From positions 186,001 to 250,000 of the forward strand of contig CAWCIL010000007.1 of NCBI GenBank assembly GCA_963795485.1: 64,000 bases of DNA, written 5' to 3'. The notes below the pieces were generated by a model, which was not told the DNA's origin, did no database searches, and saw only the letters and a list, made by a program, of their open reading frames with translations. The DNA comes from AP-15 sp963795485 (GTDB taxonomy: Bacteria > Pseudomonadota > Alphaproteobacteria > ATCC43930 > CGMCC-115725). Both the position numbers and the translations under genes were made by a program. Below, piece by piece: positions 9,946 to 17,715 of this stretch. Every line of letters begins with the position of its first letter. Position 1 is the first letter of the stretch.

Positions 9946-10623
9946 ATGGCCCGGCCCGTCATCGTCGCCCCGTCGATCCTGTCGGCCGATTTCGGCCGCC
10001 TCGCCGACGAGGTGCAGGCGGTCGATGCGGCTGGGGCCGACTGGATTCACGTCGATGTAATGGACGGGCGGTTCGTCCCCAACCTGACGATCGGCCCGGT
10101 GGTGGTCGCCGCGGTGCGCAAGGCGACGGAAAAACCGGTCGATGTCCATCTGATGATCGTCGAGCCCGAACATTACCTCGACGATTTCGCCAAGGCCGGC
10201 GCCGATCACCTGCTGGTCCATTGCGAGCCCAGCGCCACGATCCACTTGCACCGCACGCTGTCGCAGATCCGCGATCTCGGAAAGACCGCGGGGGTGGTGC
10301 TGAACCCGGCGACCCCGTTGTCGCAGATCGAATATGTGCTGCATCTGTGCGGCATCGTGCTGATCATGACGGTCAATCCTGGCTTTGGCGGGCAGGAATT
10401 CCTGCCCGAGATGCTGCCCAAGATTTCCGCCCTGCGCCATCTGTGCGACGAACGCGGACTCGACCCGGTGATCGAGGTTGATGGCGGGCTCTCCGGCGAC
10501 AATGCCTGGCGTGCGTTCGACGCCGGGGCCAACGCGATCGTCGCCGGCTCGGCCGTGTTCCACGCGCCCGATTATGCCCGCGCTGTCGCCGCGATCCGCA
10601 ACTCCGGCCACAGCCGTTCGTGA
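9946..10623 (+). CDS. rpe: ribulose-phosphate 3-epimerase
   Basis: Interconverts ribulose-5-phosphate and xylulose-5-phosphate. The 225-residue TIM barrel carries all family markers in order: APSILSADF (residues 7-15), the metal/catalytic HVDVMDG (about 36-42), DVHLMI (about 68), the mobile-loop MTVNPGFGGQ (about 143-152) and the catalytic VDGGL (about 179). The chosen start is ATG 9946, 8 bases after zwf; a longer in-frame extension upstream lies inside zwf and is ignored. Its stop overlaps the GTG start of pgl as GTGA, a sign of translational coupling. Confidence 0.95.
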   Translation: MARPVIVAPSILSADFGRLADEVQAVDAAGADWIHVDVMDGRFVPNLTIGPVVVAAVRKATEKPVDVHLMIVEPEHYLDDFAKAGADHLLVHCEPSATIHLHRTLSQIRDLGKTAGVVLNPATPLSQIEYVLHLCGIVLIMTVNPGFGGQEFLPEMLPKISALRHLCDERGLDPVIEVDGGLSGDNAWRAFDAGANAIVAGSAVFHAPDYARAVAAIRNSGHSRS

Positions 10624-11351
10624 GGATACCGATGCCGTCGCAAACCCGCACCGAGGCGGTAAAGGATCTCGAAGAGCTGGCGCACCAGGCTGCGCGCTGG
10701 ATCACCGCTCTAGCCGGAAGCAGCAGCGGTCGCTTTGCGATTTGCCTGTCCGGCGGCTCGACCCCGCGCCGGCTCTATCAGCTGCTGGCCGCCTCTCCGT
10801 ACCGCGAGGCGATGCCGTGGGACCGGGTGCATTGGTTCTGGGGCGACGAGCGCTTTGTTCCCTGGGACCACCCGGACAGCAACTATCGGATGACGCGGGA
10901 GGCGATGCTGGCGCATGTCCCGGCGCCAGCGCAAAATATTCATGGGATCGAGACGGCCGGCGAGCCGGCCGTGGCCGCGCGCGCCTATGAGAGCGTGCTC
11001 AAATCCTATTACGGCGCCGAGACGCTCGACCCGGCGCGCCCGCTGTTCGACGTGGAGTTGCTGGGCCTCGGCCCCGACGGCCACACCGCTTCCCTGTTTC
11101 CACGGACGAAGGTCCTCGAGGAGCGGAAGCGCTGGGTCGCCGAGGTTATCGGCGCCCATCCGGAGGCGCGGATCACCTTGACCTATCCCGCGCTCGAATG
11201 CAGCCGGCATACGGCGTTTCTGGTCGCCGGCGCCGACAAGCGCGAGCCGCTGGCGCGGGTGCTGGCCGGCGACAAGGAACTCCCCGCCGGTCGGCTCCAC
11301 CCGGCTGGCGAATTGGTCTGGTTCGTCGACGCCCAGGCGAAACCCGACTGA
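10620..11351 (+). CDS. pgl: 6-phosphogluconolactonase
   Basis: Hydrolyses 6-phosphogluconolactone to 6-phosphogluconate, the step between Zwf and Gnd. This is the DevB/SOL type of the glucosamine-6-phosphate isomerase fold: LSGGSTPRRLYQLL near residue 44, HWFWGDERFVP (about 72) and GLGPDGHTASLFP (about 147-159). The start is either GTG 10620, overlapping the rpe stop, or ATG 10632. The end overlaps the rpiA ATG by one base (TGATG). Position and coupling leave little doubt that it belongs to the pentose phosphate operon. Confidence 0.93.
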   Translation: MRIPMPSQTRTEAVKDLEELAHQAARWITALAGSSSGRFAICLSGGSTPRRLYQLLAASPYREAMPWDRVHWFWGDERFVPWDHPDSNYRMTREAMLAHVPAPAQNIHGIETAGEPAVAARAYESVLKSYYGAETLDPARPLFDVELLGLGPDGHTASLFPRTKVLEERKRWVAEVIGAHPEARITLTYPALECSRHTAFLVAGADKREPLARVLAGDKELPAGRLHPAGELVWFVDAQAKPD

Positions 11352-12058
11352 TGAGCGCCGACCGCGACCGGCTCAAGCGCGCGGCGGCGCTGCGCGCCGT
11401 CGAAGAGGTCAAGGACGGCATGGTGCTCGGCCTCGGCACCGGTTCGACCGCCGCCTTTGTCGTCGAAGGGCTCGCTGCGCGCGTCGCCGACGGGCTGCGG
11501 ATCATCGGTATCCCGACTTCCGAGCGCACCGCGTCGCAGGCGCGCCGGCTCGGTATCCCGATCGCCACCTTTGCCGAATATCAGAAGCTCGACTTGACCA
11601 TCGACGGCGCCGACGAGGTCGAGCTCGGCACGCTTCACCTGATCAAGGGGCTCGGCGGCGCACTGCTGCGCGAAAAGATTGTGGCGGCGGCGAGCCGGCG
11701 GCTGGCCATTGTCGTCGATCAGGAAAAGCTCGTCGAGCGGCTCGGCGCGCACACCCGGGTCCCGGTCGAGGTCACCCAGTTCGGCTGGCAGGTCACCGCC
11801 GCGGCGCTCGCCGCGTTGGGCGGCGTTCCGGAGCGGCGCTACACGGTCGGCGAGCAGCCTTATGTCACCGACGGCGGCAATTTCATCCTCGACTGCCGGT
11901 TCGGGCGGATCGCCGATCCGACCACCCTCGAGAAGCGGATCGCGATGACCGTCGGCACGGTCGAGAACGGGCTGTTCGTCGGACGCAGCTCGGTCGTCGT
12001 CGTCGCCTCGGCTACCGGAGTCGAGGTCATGACCCCGCCTCCAAGGGACCCGAAATGA
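11351..12058 (+). CDS. rpiA: ribose-5-phosphate isomerase A
   Basis: Interconverts ribose-5-phosphate and ribulose-5-phosphate. The 235-residue protein shows GLGTGSTAAF (about 28-37), IPTSERT, the catalytic DGADEV (about 82-87) and KGLGGALLREKI (about 96-107), the standard RpiA set. Start ATG 11351 overlaps the pgl stop by one base, and its own stop overlaps the next ATG by four bases (ATGA), so the pgl-rpiA-HAD trio is tightly coupled. Confidence 0.95.
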   Translation: MSADRDRLKRAAALRAVEEVKDGMVLGLGTGSTAAFVVEGLAARVADGLRIIGIPTSERTASQARRLGIPIATFAEYQKLDLTIDGADEVELGTLHLIKGLGGALLREKIVAAASRRLAIVVDQEKLVERLGAHTRVPVEVTQFGWQVTAAALAALGGVPERRYTVGEQPYVTDGGNFILDCRFGRIADPTTLEKRIAMTVGTVENGLFVGRSSVVVVASATGVEVMTPPPRDPK

Positions 12059-12861
12059 GAAAAATTTCGCTCGTGGTCTCGGACGTCGACGGCACCCTCG
12101 TCACTACCGGCAAGGAACTGACGCCGCGCGCGATCGCGGCCGTGGCACAACTTCACGAGCGCGGTATTCCATTCTCGATCTGCAGCAGCCGTCCACCGTT
12201 CGGCCAGCGCATGCTGGTCACGCCGTTGCGGCTCGCCTTGCCGTTCGGGGGCTATAATGGCGGCTCGATCGTGAACCCCGACCTGTCGCCGGTCGAGCAG
12301 AAATTGCTGATGCCCGATGCGGCCCGCGATACGATCGCGATGCTGGAGGAGCACGGCATCACCAGCATATGGGTATTCGCCGGCAGCACATGGCTGGTCC
12401 GGGACCGAACCGGCGATTACGTCGATCTCGAAATTCACACGATTGAGACACCTCCCACCCTGGTCCCTTCATTCGCCGGCCATCTCGACGCGGTCTCGAA
12501 AATTGTCGGCGCCAGCAAGGACCACGAGCGGATCGCGGCCGCGGTGGCGTCCGGCCAGAGCGCGTTGCACGGCCGCGCTACGGTGATGTGCTCCCAGGCC
12601 TATTACTGCGACGTGACGCCGCCGGGCATAGACAAGGGCCGACTGGTGGATTTGCTGGCCGACCGTCTCGCCGTGCCCCGCGACGAGATCGCCGTCCTCG
12701 GCGACATGGGCAACGACGTCCAGATGTTCGCTCGTGCCGGTTTCGCGATCGCGATGGGCAACGCCACCCCGGAGGTCAAGGCACTCGCGCAAGCGACCAC
12801 ATCGACCAACGATGAAGATGGCTTCGCCCTGGCGATCGAGCGCTACATCCTAAACGGCTGA
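12055..12861 (+). CDS. HAD-IIB (Cof-type) phosphatase
   Basis: A haloacid-dehalogenase-superfamily hydrolase of 268 residues. Motif I SDVDGTLV (about 8-15) gives the nucleophile and acid Asp pair, motif II ICSSRP (about 42), motif III lysine in IDKGRL (about 190) and motif IV GDMGNDVQMF (about 213-222). The cap between motifs II and III is the large IIB type found in Cof/YbiV sugar-phosphate phosphatases. It is translationally coupled to rpiA by an ATGA overlap and is the last gene of the pentose phosphate cluster. A sugar-phosphate substrate, perhaps a side product of the pathway, is likely but unproven. Confidence 0.85.
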   Translation: MRKISLVVSDVDGTLVTTGKELTPRAIAAVAQLHERGIPFSICSSRPPFGQRMLVTPLRLALPFGGYNGGSIVNPDLSPVEQKLLMPDAARDTIAMLEEHGITSIWVFAGSTWLVRDRTGDYVDLEIHTIETPPTLVPSFAGHLDAVSKIVGASKDHERIAAAVASGQSALHGRATVMCSQAYYCDVTPPGIDKGRLVDLLADRLAVPRDEIAVLGDMGNDVQMFARAGFAIAMGNATPEVKALAQATTSTNDEDGFALAIERYILNG

Positions 12862-12877
12862 ACCTCTGACCAGCTAA

Positions 12878-12907
12878 GCAGGAGGCCGCCATCCGGCAGC
12901 CTCCTGC
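12878..12907. terminator. hairpin between convergent genes (likely bidirectional terminator)
   Basis: GCAGGAGGC and GCCTCCTGC form a 9-bp stem that continues, after a one-base mismatch, into an inner GCC/GGC pairing around an ATCC loop. It lies 16 bases after the HAD gene stop and 15 bases before the stop of the reverse-strand secreted-protein gene, exactly where a shared terminator is expected. No U-tract follows, so rho-independence is not certain. Confidence 0.6.
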
Positions 12908-12922
12908 CTCCGTTGTCTGGCT

Positions 12923-13450
12923 TTAGCTGCCTGACCCGTTGCCGTAATTGCTCGGGGCGGTAGACGAACCCGACATCGTATTCGACCCGCCCTGGTTAAA
13001 GCTTGCGGCGCACTGGGCATGCAGCTGAGCGTCGGTGATCGGGCCGCACTCTTTTCTCATCCGTGCCGCGCGGAAGGCTCCGTTAGTGTCCACGAGCCGC
13101 TGATAGCGTCGGCTCTGGATCACGTTCGCCCGCGCCGACCAATTGCCAGACTGCTCCACACCGTTGCTCTGCGGGCCATTGGTGATCAACTGGTCCCCGC
13201 TGGTGCCCGCCGCAGACGGCATCGCATTGCCTCGGTAGGATTGCGGCGTGTAGTTCCCGGTCGTAGATCCGTTACCGCCCCGGGACCAATCGGACGACGC
13301 GTTGCTCGGAGGGGTTTGCATCTGGTTCTGGTATGTGGATCCCGCGGTGCCGTTCGGGCTCGCCGACTGCGCCTGTGCACCTGGAGCGATCGCGATGGCG
13401 GTCATGCAAGCCGCCGCAAAGGCCAAGCTCGTCGCACTCTTTAACAACAT
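12923..13450 (-). CDS. secreted Ser/Asn/Gly-rich protein of unknown function
   Basis: A 175-residue protein with a clear Sec signal peptide (MLLKSATSLAFAA... ending at APGAQAQ, about residue 27). The middle is low complexity, rich in Ser, Asn, Gln, Gly and Thr. A more ordered C-terminal part contains RMRKECGPITDAQLHAQCAASF, with two cysteines about a dozen residues apart that could form a disulfide. The start ATG 13450 is chosen over an upstream in-frame ATG because AAAGGAGG lies just before it at 13459-13466 on this strand. I do not recognise a named family. It is monocistronic, between folD and the pentose phosphate cluster. Confidence 0.75.
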   Translation of the reverse strand: MLLKSATSLAFAAACMTAIAIAPGAQAQSASPNGTAGSTYQNQMQTPPSNASSDWSRGGNGSTTGNYTPQSYRGNAMPSAAGTSGDQLITNGPQSNGVEQSGNWSARANVIQSRRYQRLVDTNGAFRAARMRKECGPITDAQLHAQCAASFNQGGSNTMSGSSTAPSNYGNGSGS

Positions 13451-13569
13451 GATCCTCGCCTCCTTTACGTTTTTGGTCATGTCGCGCAAACGGGACGCGC
13501 CCCGCGATCGTTCCCGATGCGGCGCTGTGACAAAATCCGGGCTCGCCGCCGCAGCTTTGGCGGTGTCCC

Positions 13570-14455
13570 TCAGATTGCCGGGTCGGCGAGGCCTCGGCGG
13601 CGGCAGGCGGCGACCACCGTGTTGCGCAGCAGGCAGGCGATGGTCATCGGGCCGACCCCGCCCGGCACCGGGGTCAAAGCACCGGCGATCTCGCGTACCG
13701 CGGCAAAATCGACGTCGCCGACGAGCCGGCTGCCGCCATCCGGCGCGGGGATCGGGTTGATGCCGGCGTCGATCACCGTGGCCCCGGGCTTTACCCAGTC
13801 GGGCGTGACCATCAGCGGCCGACCGGTCGCGGCCACCAGAATGTCGGCGCGACGGGCGATCGAGGCGGCGTCGAGCGTCTTCGAGTGGACCGTCGTGACG
13901 GTGCAGTCGGCGGCCAGCAGCAACGCCGCCATCGGCTTGCCGACGATGTTCGAGCGCCCGAGCACCACCGCCTCTGCGCCGGCGAGATCCTGGTGCACGG
14001 TCCGCAACAGCATCAGAATGCCTTGCGGCGTGCACGGCACGAGGCCGCCGAGGCCGGTCCACAGCCGGCCGACATTGACCGGGTGAAAGCCGTCGACGTC
14101 CTTCTCCGGGTCGATCGCCGATATCACGCGATGGACATCGATCTGCGGCGGCAGCGGTAGCTGCACCAGAATGCCGTCGATCTGCGCGTCGAGGTTGAGC
14201 TTGTCGATTTCCGCGACGAGCATCGACTCGGTGGCGTCACCTGGCAGACGCCGCTCGAACGTGGCGAGCCCGGCGGCGGCGCAGGCGCCGCCCTTGGCGC
14301 GGACATAGCTGCGGCTCGCCGGGTCGTCGCCGACCAGGATGGTGGCGAGACCAGGGCAGGGCATGCCCGTCACCCAACTTCGCGGTGGCGGCGGCGACGC
14401 TCCGGCGCAATCCGGCGGCGACTGCCTTACCGTCGATTGTTTGGGCACCCGCCAC
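13570..14455 (-). CDS. folD: bifunctional methylenetetrahydrofolate dehydrogenase/cyclohydrolase FolD (one frameshift near 14355)
   Basis: Interconverts 5,10-methylene-, methenyl- and 10-formyl-tetrahydrofolate with NADP. From GTG 14455 (CAGGAG upstream) the protein begins with the usual IDGKAVAAGLR block. The frame then changes at about 14354-14356, where one extra base in a GGG run (plus strand) interrupts the transition to GLATILVGDDPASRSYV. The rest is complete: VQLPLPPQ, GFHPVNVGRLW, the NADP-site GRSNIVGKPMA and the C-terminal PGGVGPMTIACLLRNT. With the base removed the gene is 295 codons, normal for FolD. The 132-base gap to the forward PEP-mutase-like gene must hold divergent promoters. 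Confidence 0.92.
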
Positions 14456-14587
14456 GCTGCTCTCCTGCTGTCCCGGCCCCCGATCGACAAAATTTATACC
14501 GAGTCCGGCCGCCGCATGCTGACAATATCGATGGCACGGATCGATGGGCCGGCGCTGGGGCCGGCCTGGCGGCAAAGGAGGATGCGG

Positions 14588-15460
14588 ATGACCATGCGGC
14601 AACAGATGCGGCGGCTGATCGAGCGGGCCGGCTACGCGATGGTGCCGGGCGCTTATGACACGCTGACCGCGCGGCTGGTCGAACAGGCCGGGTTCGAGGC
14701 CGTCTATCTGACCGGAGGCGGCTATTCGCGGGCGAACGGCTATCCCGACCTCGGGCTCTTGACCCTCTCCGAAAACGTCCGCTTTATCGGGCTCACCGTC
14801 GAGGCGGTCGGGATTCCGGTCGTCGCCGACGCGGACACCGGCTATGGCAATGCGATCAACGTGATCCGCACGGTCAGGGAATATGAGAAATCGGGCGTCG
14901 CCGCCTTTCACATCGAGGATCAGGCTTCGCCGAAGAAATGCGGCCATTATGAGGGCAAGGAAGTCATCTCGGTCGGCGAGATGGTCGGCAAGATCAAGGC
15001 TGCGGTCGATACCCGGCAGGACCCCGATCTGATCGTCATTGCCCGCTCCGACGCGCGCGCGATCGAGGGGCTGGAGGCGGCGATCGACCGGGTCAACGCC
15101 TATCTCGAAGCCGGCGCCGATGTCGGCTTTGTCGAGGCCCCGCAGAACGTCGAGGAGTTGCGCATCGTCGCGCGGCGGGTTGCCGGGCCGGCGCTGGTCA
15201 ACGTCTTCGAGGGCGGCAAGACGCCGATGGTCCCGGCCGGCGAACTCGAGGCGATGGGTTTCCGCCTCGGCATCTATCCGTCGCAGACTCATCGCGCCGC
15301 GATCCGCGCCGCGCAAAAGCTGCTGGCCGCGCTGAAGCAGGATGGCGATACGACCCGCGTCGAAGCGGACCTCGCCACCTTTCAGGAACGCGAAGCAGCG
15401 GTCGGCGCCGCCCACTGGCGCGAACTCGAAGAAAAATACCTGCGGACCGTTGCGAGGTGA
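14588..15460 (+). CDS. isocitrate lyase/PEP mutase family enzyme
   Basis: A 290-residue member of the PEP mutase/isocitrate lyase superfamily. It has the metal-binding VADADTGYGNA (about residue 77-87) and the HIEDQASPKKCGH segment (about 108-120), whose KKCGH catalytic loop marks C-C lyases such as 2-methylisocitrate lyase and oxaloacetate/dimethylmalate lyases rather than true phosphomutases. RSDAR and the C-terminal GFRLGIYPSQT are also typical. The start ATG 14588 has a strong AAAGGAGG site. No propionate genes (prpC, prpD) flank it, so a 2-methylcitrate-cycle role is not supported by context. Confidence 0.85.
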   Translation: MTMRQQMRRLIERAGYAMVPGAYDTLTARLVEQAGFEAVYLTGGGYSRANGYPDLGLLTLSENVRFIGLTVEAVGIPVVADADTGYGNAINVIRTVREYEKSGVAAFHIEDQASPKKCGHYEGKEVISVGEMVGKIKAAVDTRQDPDLIVIARSDARAIEGLEAAIDRVNAYLEAGADVGFVEAPQNVEELRIVARRVAGPALVNVFEGGKTPMVPAGELEAMGFRLGIYPSQTHRAAIRAAQKLLAALKQDGDTTRVEADLATFQEREAAVGAAHWRELEEKYLRTVAR

Positions 15461-15541
15461 TGCCCGAACGCTGCGCGCCGTCATTGCAGCCGACAGATGT
15501 GCTAAGATGCGCCGAGTGCAAACCAGGGGTGTTCGCCGCGC

Positions 15542-16556
15542 ATGCAAAGCGGTGCCGCCAGCGCGACCGTCTCAGCCCCCCGCCCGGCGCCTTCGACCGG
15601 CGATCGCGGAGCGTCGCTGTCGATCCGGCTGAGTGCCGTCATCGTCGCCGCGACCGTCGACGAACCGCGGATGCTGGCGGTGAAGCTCGGGCAGGAGCCG
15701 ATCGAGGCCCTGCCCTACGGCCCATTGGAGATCGAGCACCGCACTCTGGAAGTCGGGCTGCGGGCGTGGGTCGAGCGGCAGACGAGCCAAAAGCTCGGCT
15801 ATGTCGAACAGCTTTATACGTTCGGCGACCGCGACCGAATCGAAAGCGAGGACGCCCGGCCAGGCCGGGCCTTGACCGTCGCCTATCTGGCCCTGGTGCG
15901 CGAGGCGCGGACGGGGGGAGCCGCAGCCGCCGAGTGGTACAGCTGGTATCGCCATTTCCCGTGGGAGGACTGGCGCGCCGGCAAGCCGGCAGCACTGCTG
16001 CCGCTCGAAGAACGGCTCGCCAGGTGGGCGCGCAGTGCCATTGGCGAGGCCGAGCAGCGGCATGCGCCTCGAGCGTCTGGGTCTCGCCTTTGCCGCATCC
16101 TGGAATGAGGAATTGGTGCTCGACCGCTATGAGCTGCTCTACGAGGCGGGGCTGATCCCGGAGGCGTGGCGCGGTCTCGGCCGCCCGATCCCGCCGACCG
16201 ACGGCCCGGTTTTCGGGGTGCCGATGGCGGCCGACCACCGGCGCATCCTGGCCACCGCGATCGGACGGCTGCGCGGCAAGATCAAATATCGCCCGGTCGT
16301 CTTTGAGCTGATGCCGCCGTCCTTCACCTTGCTGCAATTGCAGCGCACGGTCGAGGCGCTGTCAGGGGTACGGCTGCACAAGCAGAATTTCCGCCGGCTG
16401 GTCGAGCAACAGGGTCTGGTCGAGGAAACCGGCGGGATCAGCGCCGACACCGGCGGCCGGCCGGCACGCCTGGTGCGGTTTCGGCGCGAGGTTTTGCTCG
16501 AACGGCCGGCACCGGGGCTGCGGCTGCGTTCGGGGCGCCGCGCATTGGCTCCTTGA
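15542..16556 (+). CDS. NrtR-like NUDIX transcriptional regulator (one frameshift near 16058)
   Basis: An N-terminal NUDIX-fold domain (about residues 25-150) contains YVEQLYTFGD and VAYLALVREA, typical of NrtR-type regulators. Its NUDIX box is degenerate, with the REUXEE catalytic glutamates absent, so it probably senses rather than hydrolyses ADP-ribose-like ligands. The C-terminal winged helix contains FELMPPSFTLLQLQRTVEAL, HKQNFRRLVEQQGLVEETG and the GGRPARLVRF wing. The two halves lie in different frames; an extra base at about 16057-16062 separates EAEQR from MRLERLGLAF. Corrected length is about 338 codons, longer than classical NrtR because of the middle segment. NAD-metabolism control is the family role; targets here are unknown. 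Confidence 0.8.
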
Positions 16557-16584
16557 CGACGCTAAGGATCGTCCGACCGTGATC

Positions 16585-16645
16585 GCAGACGTTGAACGGC
16601 CCATGTCTGTTTTTCGGTATTGGGGATAAATTTCTCAACGTTTGC
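16585..16645. promoter_or_regulatory. imperfect inverted repeat in the histidine kinase upstream region
   Basis: GCAGACGTTGA (16585-16595) and TCAACGTTTGC (16635-16645) are inverted copies with one mismatch, 39 bases apart, in a relatively AT-rich gap between the NUDIX regulator and the histidine kinase. They could be half-sites of an operator or arms of a long hairpin. The intervening bases include a T5 run but no convincing promoter boxes. Confidence 0.3.
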
Positions 16646-16737
16646 AGACCGTCCAAATATCTGGCAAATTCCCTGCCGGATTACTTGGCTGCCTAAGCGG
16701 CAGGAAGAACATCCACCGATTAGGGGAACAATTAACT

Positions 16738-17707
16738 ATGAATAGGGCGGATGAAGCGGCCGTGCCGCCATCGGTCGGCACCGATCTGTCGATCCTTGCG
16801 CCGGTGCACGGTCCGACGCTATGGCCGGCCGAGCACCATCGCCTCACCGAAGATGTTCCTACAATGCGCGCCGAGATTGCGCGGCAACGCCAAGAGCTCG
16901 ACCGCTGCCGCTCCACGATCGACGAATTGCGGCGGCGGGCGGCCCGGGCCGCCGCGGCAAACTGCGCCAACGCGGATCTGCTCGCCGAAATGAGCCACGA
17001 GCTGCGCAGCCCGTTGAGCGCCATCATCGGCTTTTCCGAGATCATGCAATCGGAAGCGTTCGGCCCCCTCGGCCACCCGACCTACCGCAACTACCTCGAC
17101 GACATTATTTTTTGCGGACGGCATCTGCTCGCGATCGTCGATGACACGCTCGACCTGGCCCGGCACGAAGCCGGCAAAGCGGCGTTGCAGGAAGAGGCGG
17201 TAGCGCCCGAGGCGATCGTCGACGAGGCGGTTCGGCTGGTCGCGCCGATGGCGGCGCGGGCTGGGGTCGCGCTCGCTTGGCTGCCGGCGGCGACCGAGCT
17301 GCCCCGGCTCTACTGCGATCGGCTGCGAGTGCGGCAAATCCTGCTGAATGCCTTGTCGAACGCGGTCAAGTTCACCGACTCGGGCGGGCGGGTCGAGATC
17401 GCCGCCGATGTTTCGGAGGGCCTCGCGCTCGTCGTCAGCGACACCGGCATCGGCATCGAGCCGGACAGCATTCCGTTCGCCCTCTCCCGTTACGGGCAGG
17501 TTTCGTCGAGCGGAACGCGGCACCGCGACGGCGCGGGCCTGGGCTTGGGCTTGACCTTGGCGACCGCCTGGGCCGAGCAGCATGGCGGCACGCTCTCTGT
17601 GCACAGTATGCCGCGCGCCGGCACCGTCGTGCGCATCTCGTTCCCGAGGAGCCGGATCGCAGCGCAAGACCCGGACAGCCGCGTCGAACGTATCGGCGGC
17701 GCGCTGA
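16738..17707 (+). CDS. soluble sensor histidine kinase (stop apparently lost; frame stays open to 19266)
   Basis: A cytoplasmic histidine kinase without membrane helices. A coiled-coil linker (about residues 40-75) leads to the HisKA domain with the phosphoacceptor His87 in LLAEMSHELRSPLSAI. It is followed by the HATPase N-box LLNALSNAVKFTD (about 201), G1 box DTGIGI (about 234) and G2 box GAGLGLGLT (about 266). The kinase fold ends at VRISFPRS (about 300), but the frame has no stop and runs on through the antisense strand of comM to 19266. A single +1 change like those elsewhere in the window would bring in the TGA at 17705, giving 323 codons. Start ATG 16738 follows AGGGGAA. No sensory domain or adjacent response regulator is visible. 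Confidence 0.78.
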
Positions 17708-17715
17708 TACGGGCC

